A stretch of 64,000 nt of DNA from Phycisphaeraceae bacterium (GCA_015709595.1 CP054178.1:3167205-3231204); one strand, 5' to 3'. Counted from the stretch's first letter, positions 42,029 to 60,024 are shown. Translations and numbers: made by a program. Notes: a model not told the origin generated them from the sequence alone.

Positions 42029-43900
42029 ATGCCAGCAAGCGCCCCGATGTCGCCTGTATCCTGCGATCCCGTCACGTTGCTGCAGGACGCCTTCCGCCGC
42101 GCTGCTGTGGTCGCGCTGGGACCGGAGTTCGGCGACGCGGACCCCCAGGTCCGGATCAGTCAGAACCCGCAGTTCGGCGACTTTCAGGCCAACCTGGCGA
42201 TGGGGCTGGCGAAGCAGCTCGGCGCCAGGCCGCGCGACATCGCCATGAAGTTGGCGGGGGCCGCCGATCCGCTCGTCGCCGACATCGCCCAGCCGCTGGA
42301 GGTGGCGGGTCCGGGGTTCATCAACGTGCGGCTGAAGCCCGAGGCGCTGGGGGAGCTGCTGGGGCGGATGACGGAATGCGATCTCGGCGTCGAGCCGGCG
42401 CCCGACACGCATCCCGTCGTGGTGGACCTGTGCGGCGTGAACGTGGCCAAGCAGATGCACGTGGGGCACCTTCGCTCCACGATCATCGGCGACGCGCTGG
42501 CGCGTCTCTTCGAGCGGCAGCGACGACGGGTGATCCGGCAGAACCACCTGGGTGACTGGGGGCTCCAGATCGCGATGGTGCTGCACCGGTTGCGCGAGTC
42601 CGGCGCGGATCTCGACTGCCTGGACATCGCCGCGCTGGAGCGGGCCTACCGCGCCGCCCAGGCCGACTGCCGCGATGATGAGGCGGGACTGGCGGCGGCG
42701 CGCCGGGGACATGCGGGACCGCATCGAATCGTGGAACTGGAGGCCCAGAACGACGGCGCCGCGGGCGTCATGGTCGGCGTCAAGCGAACGCTCATCCGCC
42801 TTCAGCAGGGCGACCCCGAGGTGGTGGCCGACTGGCAACGACTGATCCGCGTCACCATGCGGGCGGTGTATGAGACGGTCGCCATGCTCGGCGTGGACCT
42901 CGACGAGTCCAGCGAGCGCGGCGAATCGTTCTACCGGGACCGCCTCGCCGACGTGGTCGGCGCCTTCGAACGCGCCGGCCTGGCCCGGCACGATGACGGC
43001 GCCGTGGTCGTGCCGTTTTCCGATCGGGACCGGCCCCTGCTGATCCGCAAGTCCGACGGCGGCTACCTCTACGCCACCACCGATCTGGCCGCCATCCATC
43101 ACCGCGTCCGTGAGCTCGGCGCGGGCCGCGTCATCTACGTGGTCGATGCCCGCCAGCGCGACCACTTCCGCGACGTGTTCGACGCGGTGCGGCTGATCGG
43201 CTGGGATATCACCCCCGACGGCGCGCGGGCGGAACTGATCCACGTGCCCTTCGGCGCGGTGCTGGGCGAGGACCGACGCCCGCTCAAGACCCGCTCCGGC
43301 GAGAACATCACGCTCAAGGAACTGCTCACCGAGGCGATCGAGCGCGGCACGCGCGAGGTGACGGCCCGGGCCGCCGACCCCGCCGCCCCCACGCACGGGC
43401 TGTCGCCGTCGGAACTCCAGTCCATCGGGCGCGCCGTCGGCATCGGGGCGGTCAAGTACGCCGACCTGTCGGGCGACCTCTCGCGCGACTACGTGTTCAA
43501 CTTCGACCGGATGATCGCCTTCGAGGGCGACACCGGGCCGTACATCCAGTACGCCCACGCGCGGGTGTGCTCGATCTTTGCCCGGGGCGGGGTGGAGCCG
43601 TCGGATCTCGCCGCCGCGCCGATCCTGATCCGCGAGCCGTCGGAGCGGGCCCTCGCCCTGCACCTGCTTCGCTATGGGCCGGTGGTGCGCGCGGTGGCCG
43701 ACTCGCTCGAACCCCACCGGCTCTGCACCTACCTGCACGACCTGGCTGAGGCCTACAGCGCCTTCTACCAGGCCTGCCCCGTGCTCAAGGCCGAGGATGA
43801 TTCGATCCGTCGCTCGCGGCTGCGGCTGTGCGGGCTGACCCGCGATGTGCTGCGCGACGGGCTCAACCTGCTGGGCATCGACGCGCCCCAGCGGATGTAG
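42029..43900 (+). CDS. argS: Arginine-tRNA ligase
   Basis: Charges tRNA-Arg; 623 residues. The class I signature 'MHVGHLRSTIIGD' lies near 150, the KMSKS counterpart is 'LKTRSGENITLKEL' near 425, and the C-terminal DALR anticodon domain begins near 500 ('SERALALHLLRYG'), ending 'DVLRDGLNLLGI'. The N-terminal additional domain ('NPQFGDFQANLAMGLAK') is present. Start ATG 42029 or 42047. Confidence 0.95.
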   Translation: MPASAPMSPVSCDPVTLLQDAFRRAAVVALGPEFGDADPQVRISQNPQFGDFQANLAMGLAKQLGARPRDIAMKLAGAADPLVADIAQPLEVAGPGFINVRLKPEALGELLGRMTECDLGVEPAPDTHPVVVDLCGVNVAKQMHVGHLRSTIIGDALARLFERQRRRVIRQNHLGDWGLQIAMVLHRLRESGADLDCLDIAALERAYRAAQADCRDDEAGLAAARRGHAGPHRIVELEAQNDGAAGVMVGVKRTLIRLQQGDPEVVADWQRLIRVTMRAVYETVAMLGVDLDESSERGESFYRDRLADVVGAFERAGLARHDDGAVVVPFSDRDRPLLIRKSDGGYLYATTDLAAIHHRVRELGAGRVIYVVDARQRDHFRDVFDAVRLIGWDITPDGARAELIHVPFGAVLGEDRRPLKTRSGENITLKELLTEAIERGTREVTARAADPAAPTHGLSPSELQSIGRAVGIGAVKYADLSGDLSRDYVFNFDRMIAFEGDTGPYIQYAHARVCSIFARGGVEPSDLAAAPILIREPSERALALHLLRYGPVVRAVADSLEPHRLCTYLHDLAEAYSAFYQACPVLKAEDDSIRRSRLRLCGLTRDVLRDGLNLLGIDAPQRM

Positions 43901-44043
43901 ATTCGAGTGAGCGCCCCGCCGTTCCAGCCGCCGGGCGCGGGCGGATGACGTCTCGCCGGGCTGGCCCTATTGTCAACCCCGCGCCGCGGGCGGTCGGGCC
44001 CGCCGGGCCTTCTCATCCCTTCCCTCACCCGGAGCAGTGATCC

Positions 44044-44535
44044 GTGAATCATGCCAATCCTCTCGTCGGCATTCTGATGGGCAGCGCCAGCGACTGGCCC
44101 ACGATGAAGAAGACCTCGGAAATGCTCGACAAGTTCGGCATCCCGCACGAGGCCAAGGCGCTGTCCGCGCACCGGAACCCGGAGCAGGTGGCGGCCTACG
44201 CCAAGGCGGCGGACGGACGGGGCATTCGGCTCATCATCTGCGCCGCGGGCGGGGCGGCCCACCTGGCGGGCGTGGTGGCCTCGCTCACCCACCTGCCGGT
44301 GCTGGGCGTGCCCACGCAGGCGTGGTCGCTGGACGGGCTGGATTCGTTGCTGTCCATGGCGCAGATGCCCAAGGGCGTGCCGGTCGCCACCTTCGCCATT
44401 GGCTCGCACGGCGCGACCAACGCGGCCATCTTCGCCGCCCAGGTGCTGGCCGGGTCCGACGCCGCCATCCGGGCGAAACTGCTGGCCTTCCGCACCGAGC
44501 AGAACCAGACCGTGCAGGAACTGCCGCGCGAGTAA
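44044..44535 (+). CDS. purE: N5-carboxyaminoimidazole ribonucleotide mutase
   Basis: A purine-synthesis enzyme, 163 residues. 'GILMGSASDWPTM' opens the fold, 'KALSAHRNPEQVAAYA' holds the active-site His, and 'CAAGGAAHLAGVVASLT' and 'VATFAIGSHGATNAAI' complete the substrate site. GTG 44044 follows GGAG by 10 bp. purK is not in the window. It lies downstream of argS and convergent with the pseudopilin-like gene. Confidence 0.94.
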   Translation: MNHANPLVGILMGSASDWPTMKKTSEMLDKFGIPHEAKALSAHRNPEQVAAYAKAADGRGIRLIICAAGGAAHLAGVVASLTHLPVLGVPTQAWSLDGLDSLLSMAQMPKGVPVATFAIGSHGATNAAIFAAQVLAGSDAAIRAKLLAFRTEQNQTVQELPRE

Positions 44536-44556
44536 AGCACGCTGATTCCACGGTCT

Positions 44557-45414
44557 TCAATCCCACTGCACCACCGGCTCCAGGTTCACGATCGACCGTG
44601 TGAACGTCAGCAGCCGGTCCAGACCGCCGAAGGAGGCGTTGGGCGGCTCATCCCGGTACAGATTGTCCGGGATGAACGAGCCGACCGCGTCCAGGAACGG
44701 CGACTTCCACACGCACGACTCGATCATCTCGACCCGCCCGTCGCCGAACGCGATGTGGGCCTGGAATGATCCGTCCGGCCGCATGGTGAGCGATGCCGCG
44801 TCGGGCGCGCCATCCTTCGGCCCACGGCCCCCCACGAGCACCCAGTTCGGGTCGCGGTCCAGCCGCCACTTCGTCATCCGACGCCCCGCGATGGGCATGT
44901 GGGCGTACGACACGTTCGAGCCGGTCTCCAGGTCGGCGACGAAGTTCCAGTCCCAGTACCGACCGGCGGCGGGCTGGTAGGCCTTGGCCACGTCGCCCGC
45001 CGCGGGGTCATAGAGCGTGACAGCCGGATTGCGCTCCACGGGCGAGAGGAGCACGGTGGGGGGGGCGAACCGCTGGGCGATGGTCAGGGCGTACATGCTG
45101 GCGGTGGTGTTGAGCGGACTGGCGGCGTCGGGCTGGGGGCGATGCATCAACTGCTCGCCCGTCTGGCCGAGAACATCGCCCGGCGTGGGGAAGCGGCCGT
45201 CGTTCGACGCGGCGAAGGTCATCCACCCGTCGATGATGGCCTTCACGTTGGCCCCATCGCGCTCCCAGCGCGAGTCATCGCGGCTGCGTCCGGAAACCAC
45301 GATGACGATGACGACCAGGACCGCCGCGCAGCCGAGGGCGATGAGCAGCCCCCGGCGGGAGAGGCCGCGCCGCTTCATCCAGCCGGCTGCATGTGAACCC
45401 CGTGATGGCCGCAT
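44557..45414 (-). CDS. Membrane-anchored pseudopilin-like protein
   Basis: A 285-residue protein with a basic start and one membrane helix near residues 20-38 ('LLIALGCAAVLVVIVIVV'), the rest probably outside the membrane. The body is clearly paralogous to the protein encoded next (45799): both have 'GRGPKDGAP' / 'NRGPKDGAP', 'FGDGRVEMI' / 'FGDGHIEFL', and end 'QWD'. That pattern recalls the DUF1559-type planctomycete pseudopilins. This copy lacks any prepilin cleavage motif. ATG 45414 has GGAGG 8 bp upstream. Confidence 0.65.
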   Translation of the reverse strand: MRPSRGSHAAGWMKRRGLSRRGLLIALGCAAVLVVIVIVVSGRSRDDSRWERDGANVKAIIDGWMTFAASNDGRFPTPGDVLGQTGEQLMHRPQPDAASPLNTTASMYALTIAQRFAPPTVLLSPVERNPAVTLYDPAAGDVAKAYQPAAGRYWDWNFVADLETGSNVSYAHMPIAGRRMTKWRLDRDPNWVLVGGRGPKDGAPDAASLTMRPDGSFQAHIAFGDGRVEMIESCVWKSPFLDAVGSFIPDNLYRDEPPNASFGGLDRLLTFTRSIVNLEPVVQWD

Positions 45415-45798
45415 GCGCCCGTCCTCCTGCCCCGCCGCGTGCATCAGGCGATGACCCGCACCATCCTACCGCGGGCCGGACCCGGCGATCCACGGGCAGG
45501 CCGCCAGGACGAGGAACGCAGTCCGGGGAATCCGATGCGCGAATGGACGCCCCCGGAGCGCGGATGGGCGGTTCCACGGCGCTCCGGAACGGGGGAGAGG
45601 CGCACCGGGTGGAAGGACATGCGTTCCGGCAACGTGCCGGAGCGTCGATTCGTCGTCCCAGGCGGCGTTCGATGAAGCGGGGTTCGCGGAAGCATCCGCA
45701 GCGCCTCGAACGCGGCCAGGCGCGGATTCCACATGAATCACCCGTGCCCCGCCTCACCCCATCCCTTCCATCCGCGTCCATTCGCGGACGATTCGGAC
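45415..45798. other. Intergenic region between the two pseudopilin-like genes
   Basis: 384 bp without a supported gene. It contains GC-rich palindromic stretches around 45580-45650, but no clear terminator with a T tract. Confidence 0.4.
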
Positions 45799-46599
45799 TC
45801 AGTCCCACTGCAGATCAAACCCGCCGTTCCACACGCGGGCGGTGAAGCCGAGGATCGAGTCGCGTCCGTTGGGGCCGTCATCGACCATGAACAGGTTGTC
45901 ATTGGCGCGGCCGGAGTAGTACGGAACAGTGAGGAACTCGATATGCCCGTCGCCGAAGACCACGTTGCCGCGCCAGGCGCCCGAGCCGCTGTCCACGGCC
46001 AGTGAGCCGGGGTTGGGCGCGCCATCCTTGGGGCCGCGGTTGCCGAAGAGGGCGGTGGAGGCGTCGCCGCCCATTCTCCAGTGCTGGCGGAAGCGCTCGC
46101 CGTGCAGCACCAGGTGGGCGAAGGAGACGTTGGACTCGCTCGTCAGGTCGGCCTTGAAGCTGGTGTCCCAGTAGAGGCCGCGGGCGGGGTTGTAGGACTC
46201 GACGTTGTAGGTGGTGCACTCGCGGATGACGTTCCAGTTGCGCTCGTTCTCCGAGATCAACTGCTGCGGCGCGACGATGCCCTGGGCGATGAGCGATGAC
46301 CAGAAGTTGGCCGAGGTGTTGAGCGAGATGTCCCGGCTCTGGGCGATCTGGGTGGGCGAGGGGTAGATGAAGTCGTTGCTGGAGGCGAAGACGGCCATGC
46401 CCTGGTAGATGCGCCGCAGGTTCTCGCGGTCCACGTGGGTGGAGACCTGGTTCTTCTCGATGGAGGTTCCGCCGCCGCCCAGGCCCTGCTTGGCGGCCTG
46501 CATGGCCAGCGCGAAGAGGATGACGATGATGATGATGGTCACCAGCACGCCGACCATGGTGAAGCCGGTGCGTGGGAGGCGGCGGGAGGGGCGAGTCAT
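45799..46599 (-). CDS. Type IV pilin-like (pseudopilin) protein
   Basis: A 266-residue protein with a prepilin-type N-terminus: 'RTGFTMVGVLVTIIIIVILF' has Gly-Phe at the cleavage site and a long hydrophobic helix. The usual Glu at mature position 5 is Gly here. The exported body carries 'GNRGPKDGAPNPGSL' and 'VVFGDGHIEFLTV', shared with its tandem paralogue at 44557. Such proteins feed into type II secretion or pilus-like machines in planctomycetes; the role is unknown. GGAG precedes ATG 46599. Confidence 0.72.
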   Translation of the reverse strand: MTRPSRRLPRTGFTMVGVLVTIIIIVILFALAMQAAKQGLGGGGTSIEKNQVSTHVDRENLRRIYQGMAVFASSNDFIYPSPTQIAQSRDISLNTSANFWSSLIAQGIVAPQQLISENERNWNVIRECTTYNVESYNPARGLYWDTSFKADLTSESNVSFAHLVLHGERFRQHWRMGGDASTALFGNRGPKDGAPNPGSLAVDSGSGAWRGNVVFGDGHIEFLTVPYYSGRANDNLFMVDDGPNGRDSILGFTARVWNGGFDLQWD

Positions 46600-46726
46600 G
46601 GGATGCTCCAGCGTGGCGGCGCGGGCGAAGGCGGCGAGCGACTGAGATGATGGTAGCGGGAATCACGCCGCCGCGCCGCTGGACCGACGATGGGGGCGGT
46701 TACAATCCCGCCCTTCGGAGACCGGC

Positions 46727-48028
46727 ATGGATCATTTCCACCACCGTGGCGGCGTGCTGCACTGCGAGGATGTTCCCCTGCCTGACCTGGCCGCACGGGT
46801 GGGCACGCCCACGTACGTGTACTCATCGCGCACGCTCATCGACCACTACGACCGGCTGAAGGCCGCCTTCGCCGCGCTCGACCCGCTGTTCTGCTACTCG
46901 GTCAAGAGTTGCGGCAACCTGTCCATCTGCCGCCTGCTGGGCGAGCGCGGGGCGGGCATGGATGTGGTGAGCGGCGGCGAGCTGTTCCGCGCCATGCGGG
47001 CGGGCGTACCTGCATCCCAGTGCGTGTATGCGGGCGTGGGCAAGACGGATGAGGAGATCCGCTTCGCGCTCGACGCCGGACTGGGCTGGTTCAACGTCGA
47101 GAGCGAGCAGGAGTTCGAGAACATCAGCCGCCTGGCGCGGGAGAAGGGCGTGATGTGCCGGGCGGCCCTGCGCATCAACCCGGACGTGGACCCCCGGACG
47201 CACACCTACACCTCCACGGGCAAGAAGGAGACCAAGTTCGGCGTGGACCTGGAGCGGGCGCGGGCGTTCTTTCAGCGGTTCGGCCGCGACCCGCACTGCC
47301 GCCTCGCCGCCCTGCATCTGCACATCGGATCGCCGGTGTACTCGATCGATCCGTACGTGAGCGCGATCACCAAGGCGCTCGCCCTGATCGACGACCTGAC
47401 GGGGCAGGGCTTCCGCATCGAGATGCTCGACCTGGGCGGCGGCTTCGGCGCGGACTACGAGTCGGCCCAGTCGCCCCTGGCGGCGGACTACGCGGCCAGC
47501 ATCGTGCCGCTGCTGCGCGAGCGCGTGGCGAAGGGGCTGAAGATCATCCTGGAGCCGGGACGCACGATCGCCGCCAACGCCGGGCTGCTGCTGCTGCGCG
47601 TGCAGTACATCAAGCAGTCGGGCGCCAAGACGTTCGTGATCTGCGATGCGGGGATGAACGCGCTGATCCGACCCTGCCACTACGGTTCGTTCCACTTCAT
47701 CTGGCCGGTGAACGTGGCGCCGGAGCACGTGCCCGCGAAACGCGCCAGGGAGATGGGAATGGGGGGGCTGACGCCGGTGGACGTGGTGGGGCCGATCTGC
47801 GAGTCGGGGGACTTTCTCGCCCAGGACCGACCCCTGCCGCCCGTGAAGCGGGGCGACCTGCTGGGGGTGTTCACGGCCGGGGCGTATGGCATGGTGATGG
47901 CCAGCCGGTACAACGCCTCGCCCCTGCCGGCGGAAGTGCTGGTGGACGGCTCGCGGGTCACGGTCATCCGTGAGCGGGAGACGTACGATGACCTGATCGC
48001 CCACGAGCGATCGCCGCGAGTGGTGTGA
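46727..48028 (+). CDS. lysA: Diaminopimelate decarboxylase
   Basis: The last enzyme of lysine synthesis, PLP-dependent, 433 residues. The PLP lysine lies in 'FCYSVKSCGNLSI' near 62, with 'ALHLHIGSPVYSIDPY' near 200, 'LDLGGGFGADYES' near 235, 'IILEPGRTIAANAG' near 275, and 'VGPICESGDFLAQD' and 'TAGAYGMVMASRYN' in the C-terminal domain. 'YSVKS' and 'HIGSP' replace the more usual 'YAVKAN' and 'HIGSQ'. A CGGAG site precedes ATG 46727. Confidence 0.92.
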   Translation: MDHFHHRGGVLHCEDVPLPDLAARVGTPTYVYSSRTLIDHYDRLKAAFAALDPLFCYSVKSCGNLSICRLLGERGAGMDVVSGGELFRAMRAGVPASQCVYAGVGKTDEEIRFALDAGLGWFNVESEQEFENISRLAREKGVMCRAALRINPDVDPRTHTYTSTGKKETKFGVDLERARAFFQRFGRDPHCRLAALHLHIGSPVYSIDPYVSAITKALALIDDLTGQGFRIEMLDLGGGFGADYESAQSPLAADYAASIVPLLRERVAKGLKIILEPGRTIAANAGLLLLRVQYIKQSGAKTFVICDAGMNALIRPCHYGSFHFIWPVNVAPEHVPAKRAREMGMGGLTPVDVVGPICESGDFLAQDRPLPPVKRGDLLGVFTAGAYGMVMASRYNASPLPAEVLVDGSRVTVIRERETYDDLIAHERSPRVV

Positions 48029-48080
48029 GATTCAACACGAGAGCGACGGAGCGACAGACGCACGCCCCGGGAACCCGTCC

Positions 48081-48542
48081 ATGATTCACGAAGAAGACGA
48101 CGGCCTCTGGGTGGAGCTGACCGAAGGCATCGCCTGCCACCCGGAGGAGGTCTTCGCGTGCCTGACGACCGACTGGGGGCTGACGCGCTGGCTGCCGGTG
48201 TCGGCCAGCGTTGACCTGCGTCCCGGCGGGCTGATCGTGCTGGGGTGGGACGCGGCGAAGACGCGCAAGACCACCATCGCGATTCTCGACTACGACCCCG
48301 GCGGCACGATCACGTGGGACTGGCTGTGCGCTCATGACGACACACACGCGCCAGTCTACTGGACCGTGAAGCCCGAGGTGGAGGAGGGGGCTCGCGTCAC
48401 GCTTAGGCAAGGGCCGTTCAAGCCGACGCACGAGGGCATGATCGCCATGGCCGAGGAGGCGGTCACGTGGCAGTGGCACCTGTGCAACCTGCGCTGCGTG
48501 CTGGAAGCCAGGCACGACATGCGGCGGGTGCGGCCGATCTGA
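48081..48542 (+). CDS. SRPBCC-like protein
   Basis: A 153-residue START/SRPBCC-type protein with a helix-grip fold: 'GIACHPEEVFACLTTDWGLT' at the start, a Trp-rich core ('ITWDWLCAHDD') and the long final helix 'EEAVTWQWHLCNLRCVLEAR'. It resembles AHSA1-like proteins that bind hydrophobic ligands. No enzyme motif is seen. It is 52 bp downstream of lysA and may be cotranscribed. Confidence 0.75.
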   Translation: MIHEEDDGLWVELTEGIACHPEEVFACLTTDWGLTRWLPVSASVDLRPGGLIVLGWDAAKTRKTTIAILDYDPGGTITWDWLCAHDDTHAPVYWTVKPEVEEGARVTLRQGPFKPTHEGMIAMAEEAVTWQWHLCNLRCVLEARHDMRRVRPI

Positions 48543-48616
48543 ATCGCGGGGGCTGCGCGATCCGTCGCGTGCATGACAGGGGATATGACGCCACTTCGCC
48601 GGATGACGATCCGAAC

Positions 48617-48646
48617 ACGAAAACGGGCCTCCCGAAGGAGGCCCGT
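48617..48646 (-). terminator. Rho-independent terminator of the subtilase gene
   Basis: ACGGGCCTCC (48623-48632), loop, GGAGGCCCGT (48637-48646). On the minus strand the stem is followed by TTTTCGTG. It lies 33 bp after the subtilase stop. Confidence 0.8.
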
Positions 48647-48679
48647 GCGTGGGTCGTTGAGGGTGGACGGATGAGCGGA

Positions 48680-51064
48680 TCAGAGCCCGCCGCCGCCGCC
48701 AAGGCCGCCGGTGCTGGAGTTGATGAGCACGCTGTCGTAATCGGCCCAGTAGGTGTCGCCGATGCCGATCTGCAGCGTCCAGGCCCTCAGGAGCAACTCC
48801 CCGGTGCTGCGGTTGAGATACTGCGACGTGGCGGCGAACTGCGAGGTCGTATAGGCCTGACCCAGCTGAACCTGGCCGAGCCAGTCCCAGCGCTCATGCA
48901 CCACGTTCCACGCCTCGAGCCCGTGCATCACGAAGCCGCCGGAGTTGGTCCGCAGCGTCGTCGAGATGGCGAAGGAGTTGACGGCCTGCGGGTCGCCGAC
49001 CAGGGCCTGCACGCCGACGTCGGTCATCTGACCGGAGAAGAAGTAGGTCGGCGCCGGGAAGGGCGGCGAGTTCTGCGTGGTGCCGCCCTCACCGAATCGT
49101 GACTCGACCACCAGGGCGTTGCCGTCGGCGGCGCGAATGGCGATCTCGTTGCCGTAGATTCGCTTGCCGCGGAGCACGCGGGCCAGGAGAATCCGCTCGC
49201 CGCCGTCGAAGAATGGCGAGGTGAGAATGGCGCGGAACATGCCGTCATCGCCCGACCAGACGGGGAAGGAGCCGATCAGTTCGGAATCCTCCTCGGGGTC
49301 GTACGTCAGCGGGTTGCAGGGATCGCCCTCGGGCGGATCGGCGGTGCCGGAGATCAGGGTCTCGTTGGGAGCGCAGATGCCTTCCTGGCAGATGCCGCCG
49401 CCGCAGATGATGCCGCGGACCTGCGCCGGTGAGAGGGGAACGCCGTAGAACATGCGGGCCACGCCCTGGATGGCGGCCGCAGTGGCGGCGATCATCGGGG
49501 CCGCTGAACTGGTGCCGCCAAAGCTGGCGGTGTAGCTGCGGCGCCGGTTGTTGGGAATGAACTGCAGGTCGCCGTACCCCGTGGTGACCACGCGCTCGCC
49601 CCACGCCTGCACGTTGACGCGATCGGAGACGTGCGGCGTATTCTGGCTCAGGTGGTGATTGCTGAAGCCAAGACGGAAGTACGGGAAGAAAAGGAAGCCG
49701 AAGACTTGGAAGTACGGCATGCCTGCACCGACGACGATGCCGCCCGTCTCGAAGGTCGGCCAGAAGGCCGCTTCATCAAGGTCCAGGCAGTCGTTACCGG
49801 CGGACTGCACCGAGGTGATGCCGAGGTCGCCGCCGACGGCCAGAATGATGGCGTGCGCCTCGCTGGACTGAAGCGGACCCTGACCGGGGAAGCCGATGGA
49901 GAAGTTGAGCACGTCGCCGCGATCCATGTAGGAAATCGCGGAGAGCATGGCGGTCTGGAGCCGTCCGCCGGGCTGCGTCACCGAGACGGTGGGGAAGAAC
50001 CACGTCTGGGCGCGGGGCACCATGCCGATGGTGCCGACCTCGGCGTCGTCTCCGGGCACGACCCGGTCCGGACCGGGCAGGCCGTGATCGCGTGCCGAGA
50101 TGATGCCGGTGGTGGCGGTTCCGTGATCGCGGCTGACGAGCCGATGGGGCAGCATGACCTGTTGCGGCTCGAGAATGACGTGGCGCAGTTCCTCGTGCGC
50201 CTGGGAAATGTCGCCTACGTCCGCGCCGAACTCCACCACGCCAACGCGGACGGAATCACCCATGCCGCCGTTCTTGTTGCGGTTCCAGTTGCGGGTGAGC
50301 CCCTGATCGATCATGAACTGGGCGGTGTCCCAGACGAAATCGACCTCGAAGCCGCCGTAGAACTCGTCGTCGTCGGTGAACGGCGTCATATCGGGACCGA
50401 AGATCTCGATGTTGCCGTTATTGTTGAGATCCACGAACAGGCCCAGACGGTGCTTCTGCAGGTGCGAGAAGTTCGGCGTGGGGGCCAGCATTCGCTTCAT
50501 GCGGGCGGTGAGCTGGGCGGCGGCCAGCGTGCGGGGGTCGGCGGCGACCGAACCGGGGCCGGGGCCATGCTCCACCTCACGCAGGATGTACTCGCCGAAC
50601 TCGACGATGTCCAGCGCGTGCAGCGCGTTGGCCGCGGCGTCCACCTGCGCCTGGCTGCCAGTCACGAAGACGAAGCCCTGCAGATCGGGCTGCTGACGAC
50701 CACTGGCGATCATGGCGCGGCGTTCGACAGTTTCGATCACCTCGGCGGGCAGGTGGAACATCGGCTCGAAGCCCAGCCCGAACTGCTCGGCGATGGCCCG
50801 CACCGGACCAAGGTCCGCGCCGGCCAGCGAGATCAGCCCGTTCTTGCCGTCGATCCGAACGCGGGCGCCGTCGACGAACTTGAGCGCCAGACGCGCCTCG
50901 CCCACCGCCGGGCGACGCAGGATCGGACGCTTGGGAACGATCGAGTGACGCGGCATCAGGTTGGCGGGCACATCGCCCACCGCTGCGATGCGCTGCGGCT
51001 GATCCGCCAGGGCCGTACCGGCCGCCAGGATCAGCGAAGCGGAAAGGAGCGCTTTGAGTTGCAT
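48680..51064 (-). CDS. Secreted subtilisin-like serine protease (S8), divergent
   Basis: A 794-residue exported protein. The signal peptide is 'MQLKALLSASLILAAGTALA'. The S8 domain shows His314 in 'SRDHGTATTGII' and Ser519 in 'FGGTSSAAPM'. At the catalytic Asp position the motif reads 'VRVGVVEFGADVG', with Glu278 instead of Asp. The N-terminal 200 residues look like a propeptide and spacer, and the C-terminal part a beta domain ('GGFVMHGLEAWNVVHERWDW'). The gene ends 'GGLGGGGGL'. ATG 51064 follows GGAG by 9 bp. Confidence 0.85.
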   Translation of the reverse strand: MQLKALLSASLILAAGTALADQPQRIAAVGDVPANLMPRHSIVPKRPILRRPAVGEARLALKFVDGARVRIDGKNGLISLAGADLGPVRAIAEQFGLGFEPMFHLPAEVIETVERRAMIASGRQQPDLQGFVFVTGSQAQVDAAANALHALDIVEFGEYILREVEHGPGPGSVAADPRTLAAAQLTARMKRMLAPTPNFSHLQKHRLGLFVDLNNNGNIEIFGPDMTPFTDDDEFYGGFEVDFVWDTAQFMIDQGLTRNWNRNKNGGMGDSVRVGVVEFGADVGDISQAHEELRHVILEPQQVMLPHRLVSRDHGTATTGIISARDHGLPGPDRVVPGDDAEVGTIGMVPRAQTWFFPTVSVTQPGGRLQTAMLSAISYMDRGDVLNFSIGFPGQGPLQSSEAHAIILAVGGDLGITSVQSAGNDCLDLDEAAFWPTFETGGIVVGAGMPYFQVFGFLFFPYFRLGFSNHHLSQNTPHVSDRVNVQAWGERVVTTGYGDLQFIPNNRRRSYTASFGGTSSAAPMIAATAAAIQGVARMFYGVPLSPAQVRGIICGGGICQEGICAPNETLISGTADPPEGDPCNPLTYDPEEDSELIGSFPVWSGDDGMFRAILTSPFFDGGERILLARVLRGKRIYGNEIAIRAADGNALVVESRFGEGGTTQNSPPFPAPTYFFSGQMTDVGVQALVGDPQAVNSFAISTTLRTNSGGFVMHGLEAWNVVHERWDWLGQVQLGQAYTTSQFAATSQYLNRSTGELLLRAWTLQIGIGDTYWADYDSVLINSSTGGLGGGGGL

Positions 51065-51562
51065 CGGTCTGCTCTCCAAGGTGTTCGAGATTCGGTCGGA
51101 ACGCGATTCTTATCGGATTCCGAGGGCGTTGGAGCGGAGAATCCACACGGGTCGTTTTGAGCCGCCCGCAATGAGGGTGTACCTCAACCGCGGTGGACCC
51201 CGTCCGCAGGCACCACAAGAGTAAACGCTTTCCGGACGCCATGCAAGGGCGCAGGCCACCCGGAAAGCCAGATTGTGGTGTCACCTTCCATCGAGTCGTG
51301 GCCAAGGTCGAAAGGGCGTCCCCTTGCAGGGAGTCCCGTCAGGGCGTTCTCCGGCAGGAAATCCGGTTGTCCAACGCCCAAATCGGCACGATGTTGCACC
51401 GTTCCCCGGGGGGGACGGAAGCGTGAGAGCCAGCGACTGGAATTCTCACCCGGCCTCTTGAACCCACCCTCTCACGGCCGGCGTGGAGGTTGTCGGAAGT
51501 GGTTCATGCGGTCATCGCGTGGGAAGATGGACAACTTTCCGCCTCGAAGCAGAGGTCGGCGC
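51065..51562. other. Intergenic region between rpoC and the subtilase gene
   Basis: About 500 bp without a supported gene, holding the subtilase promoter and leader. Nothing else was recognised. Confidence 0.5.
51218..51246 (-). promoter_or_regulatory. Promoter of the subtilase gene
   Basis: On the minus strand TTGCAT (51246-51241), a 17-bp spacer and TACTCT (51223-51218), about 150 bp upstream of the start. The fit to a sigma-70 promoter is good. Confidence 0.5.
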
Positions 51563-51593
51563 AGAAAAACCGGCTCGAAGCATCGAGCCGGTT
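51561..51593 (-). terminator. Rho-independent terminator of rpoC
   Basis: AACCGGCTCGA (51568-51578), loop, TCGAGCCGGTT (51583-51593). On the minus strand it is followed by TTTTTCTGC. It lies 35 bp after the rpoC stop. Confidence 0.9.
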
Positions 51594-51627
51594 CATTCAA
51601 GGGACATGGGGGTACAGCAGCCGGTGG

Positions 51628-55992
<4,365 letters not shown>

Positions 55993-56067
55993 GGGTGATG
56001 TTCTCGTCATGCAGCGGCCGGGAAGCCGCGGGATGGGTCAGTCGGAACCGTTGAAGCGGGCGGCGCG

Positions 56068-59880
<3,813 letters not shown>

Positions 59881-60024
59881 CAATTCACCTCAGTCGGAGC
59901 GCATCCGGGCAGGAACGGATACCGGCACGAATGACGCACCGTCGTTCGCTGCACCGATGGTTCGAGAACTGTCAGATGGACATGGATTGTGGGTTCACTG
60001 ACCGGGCCCGCCGCCAAGCCCCGG

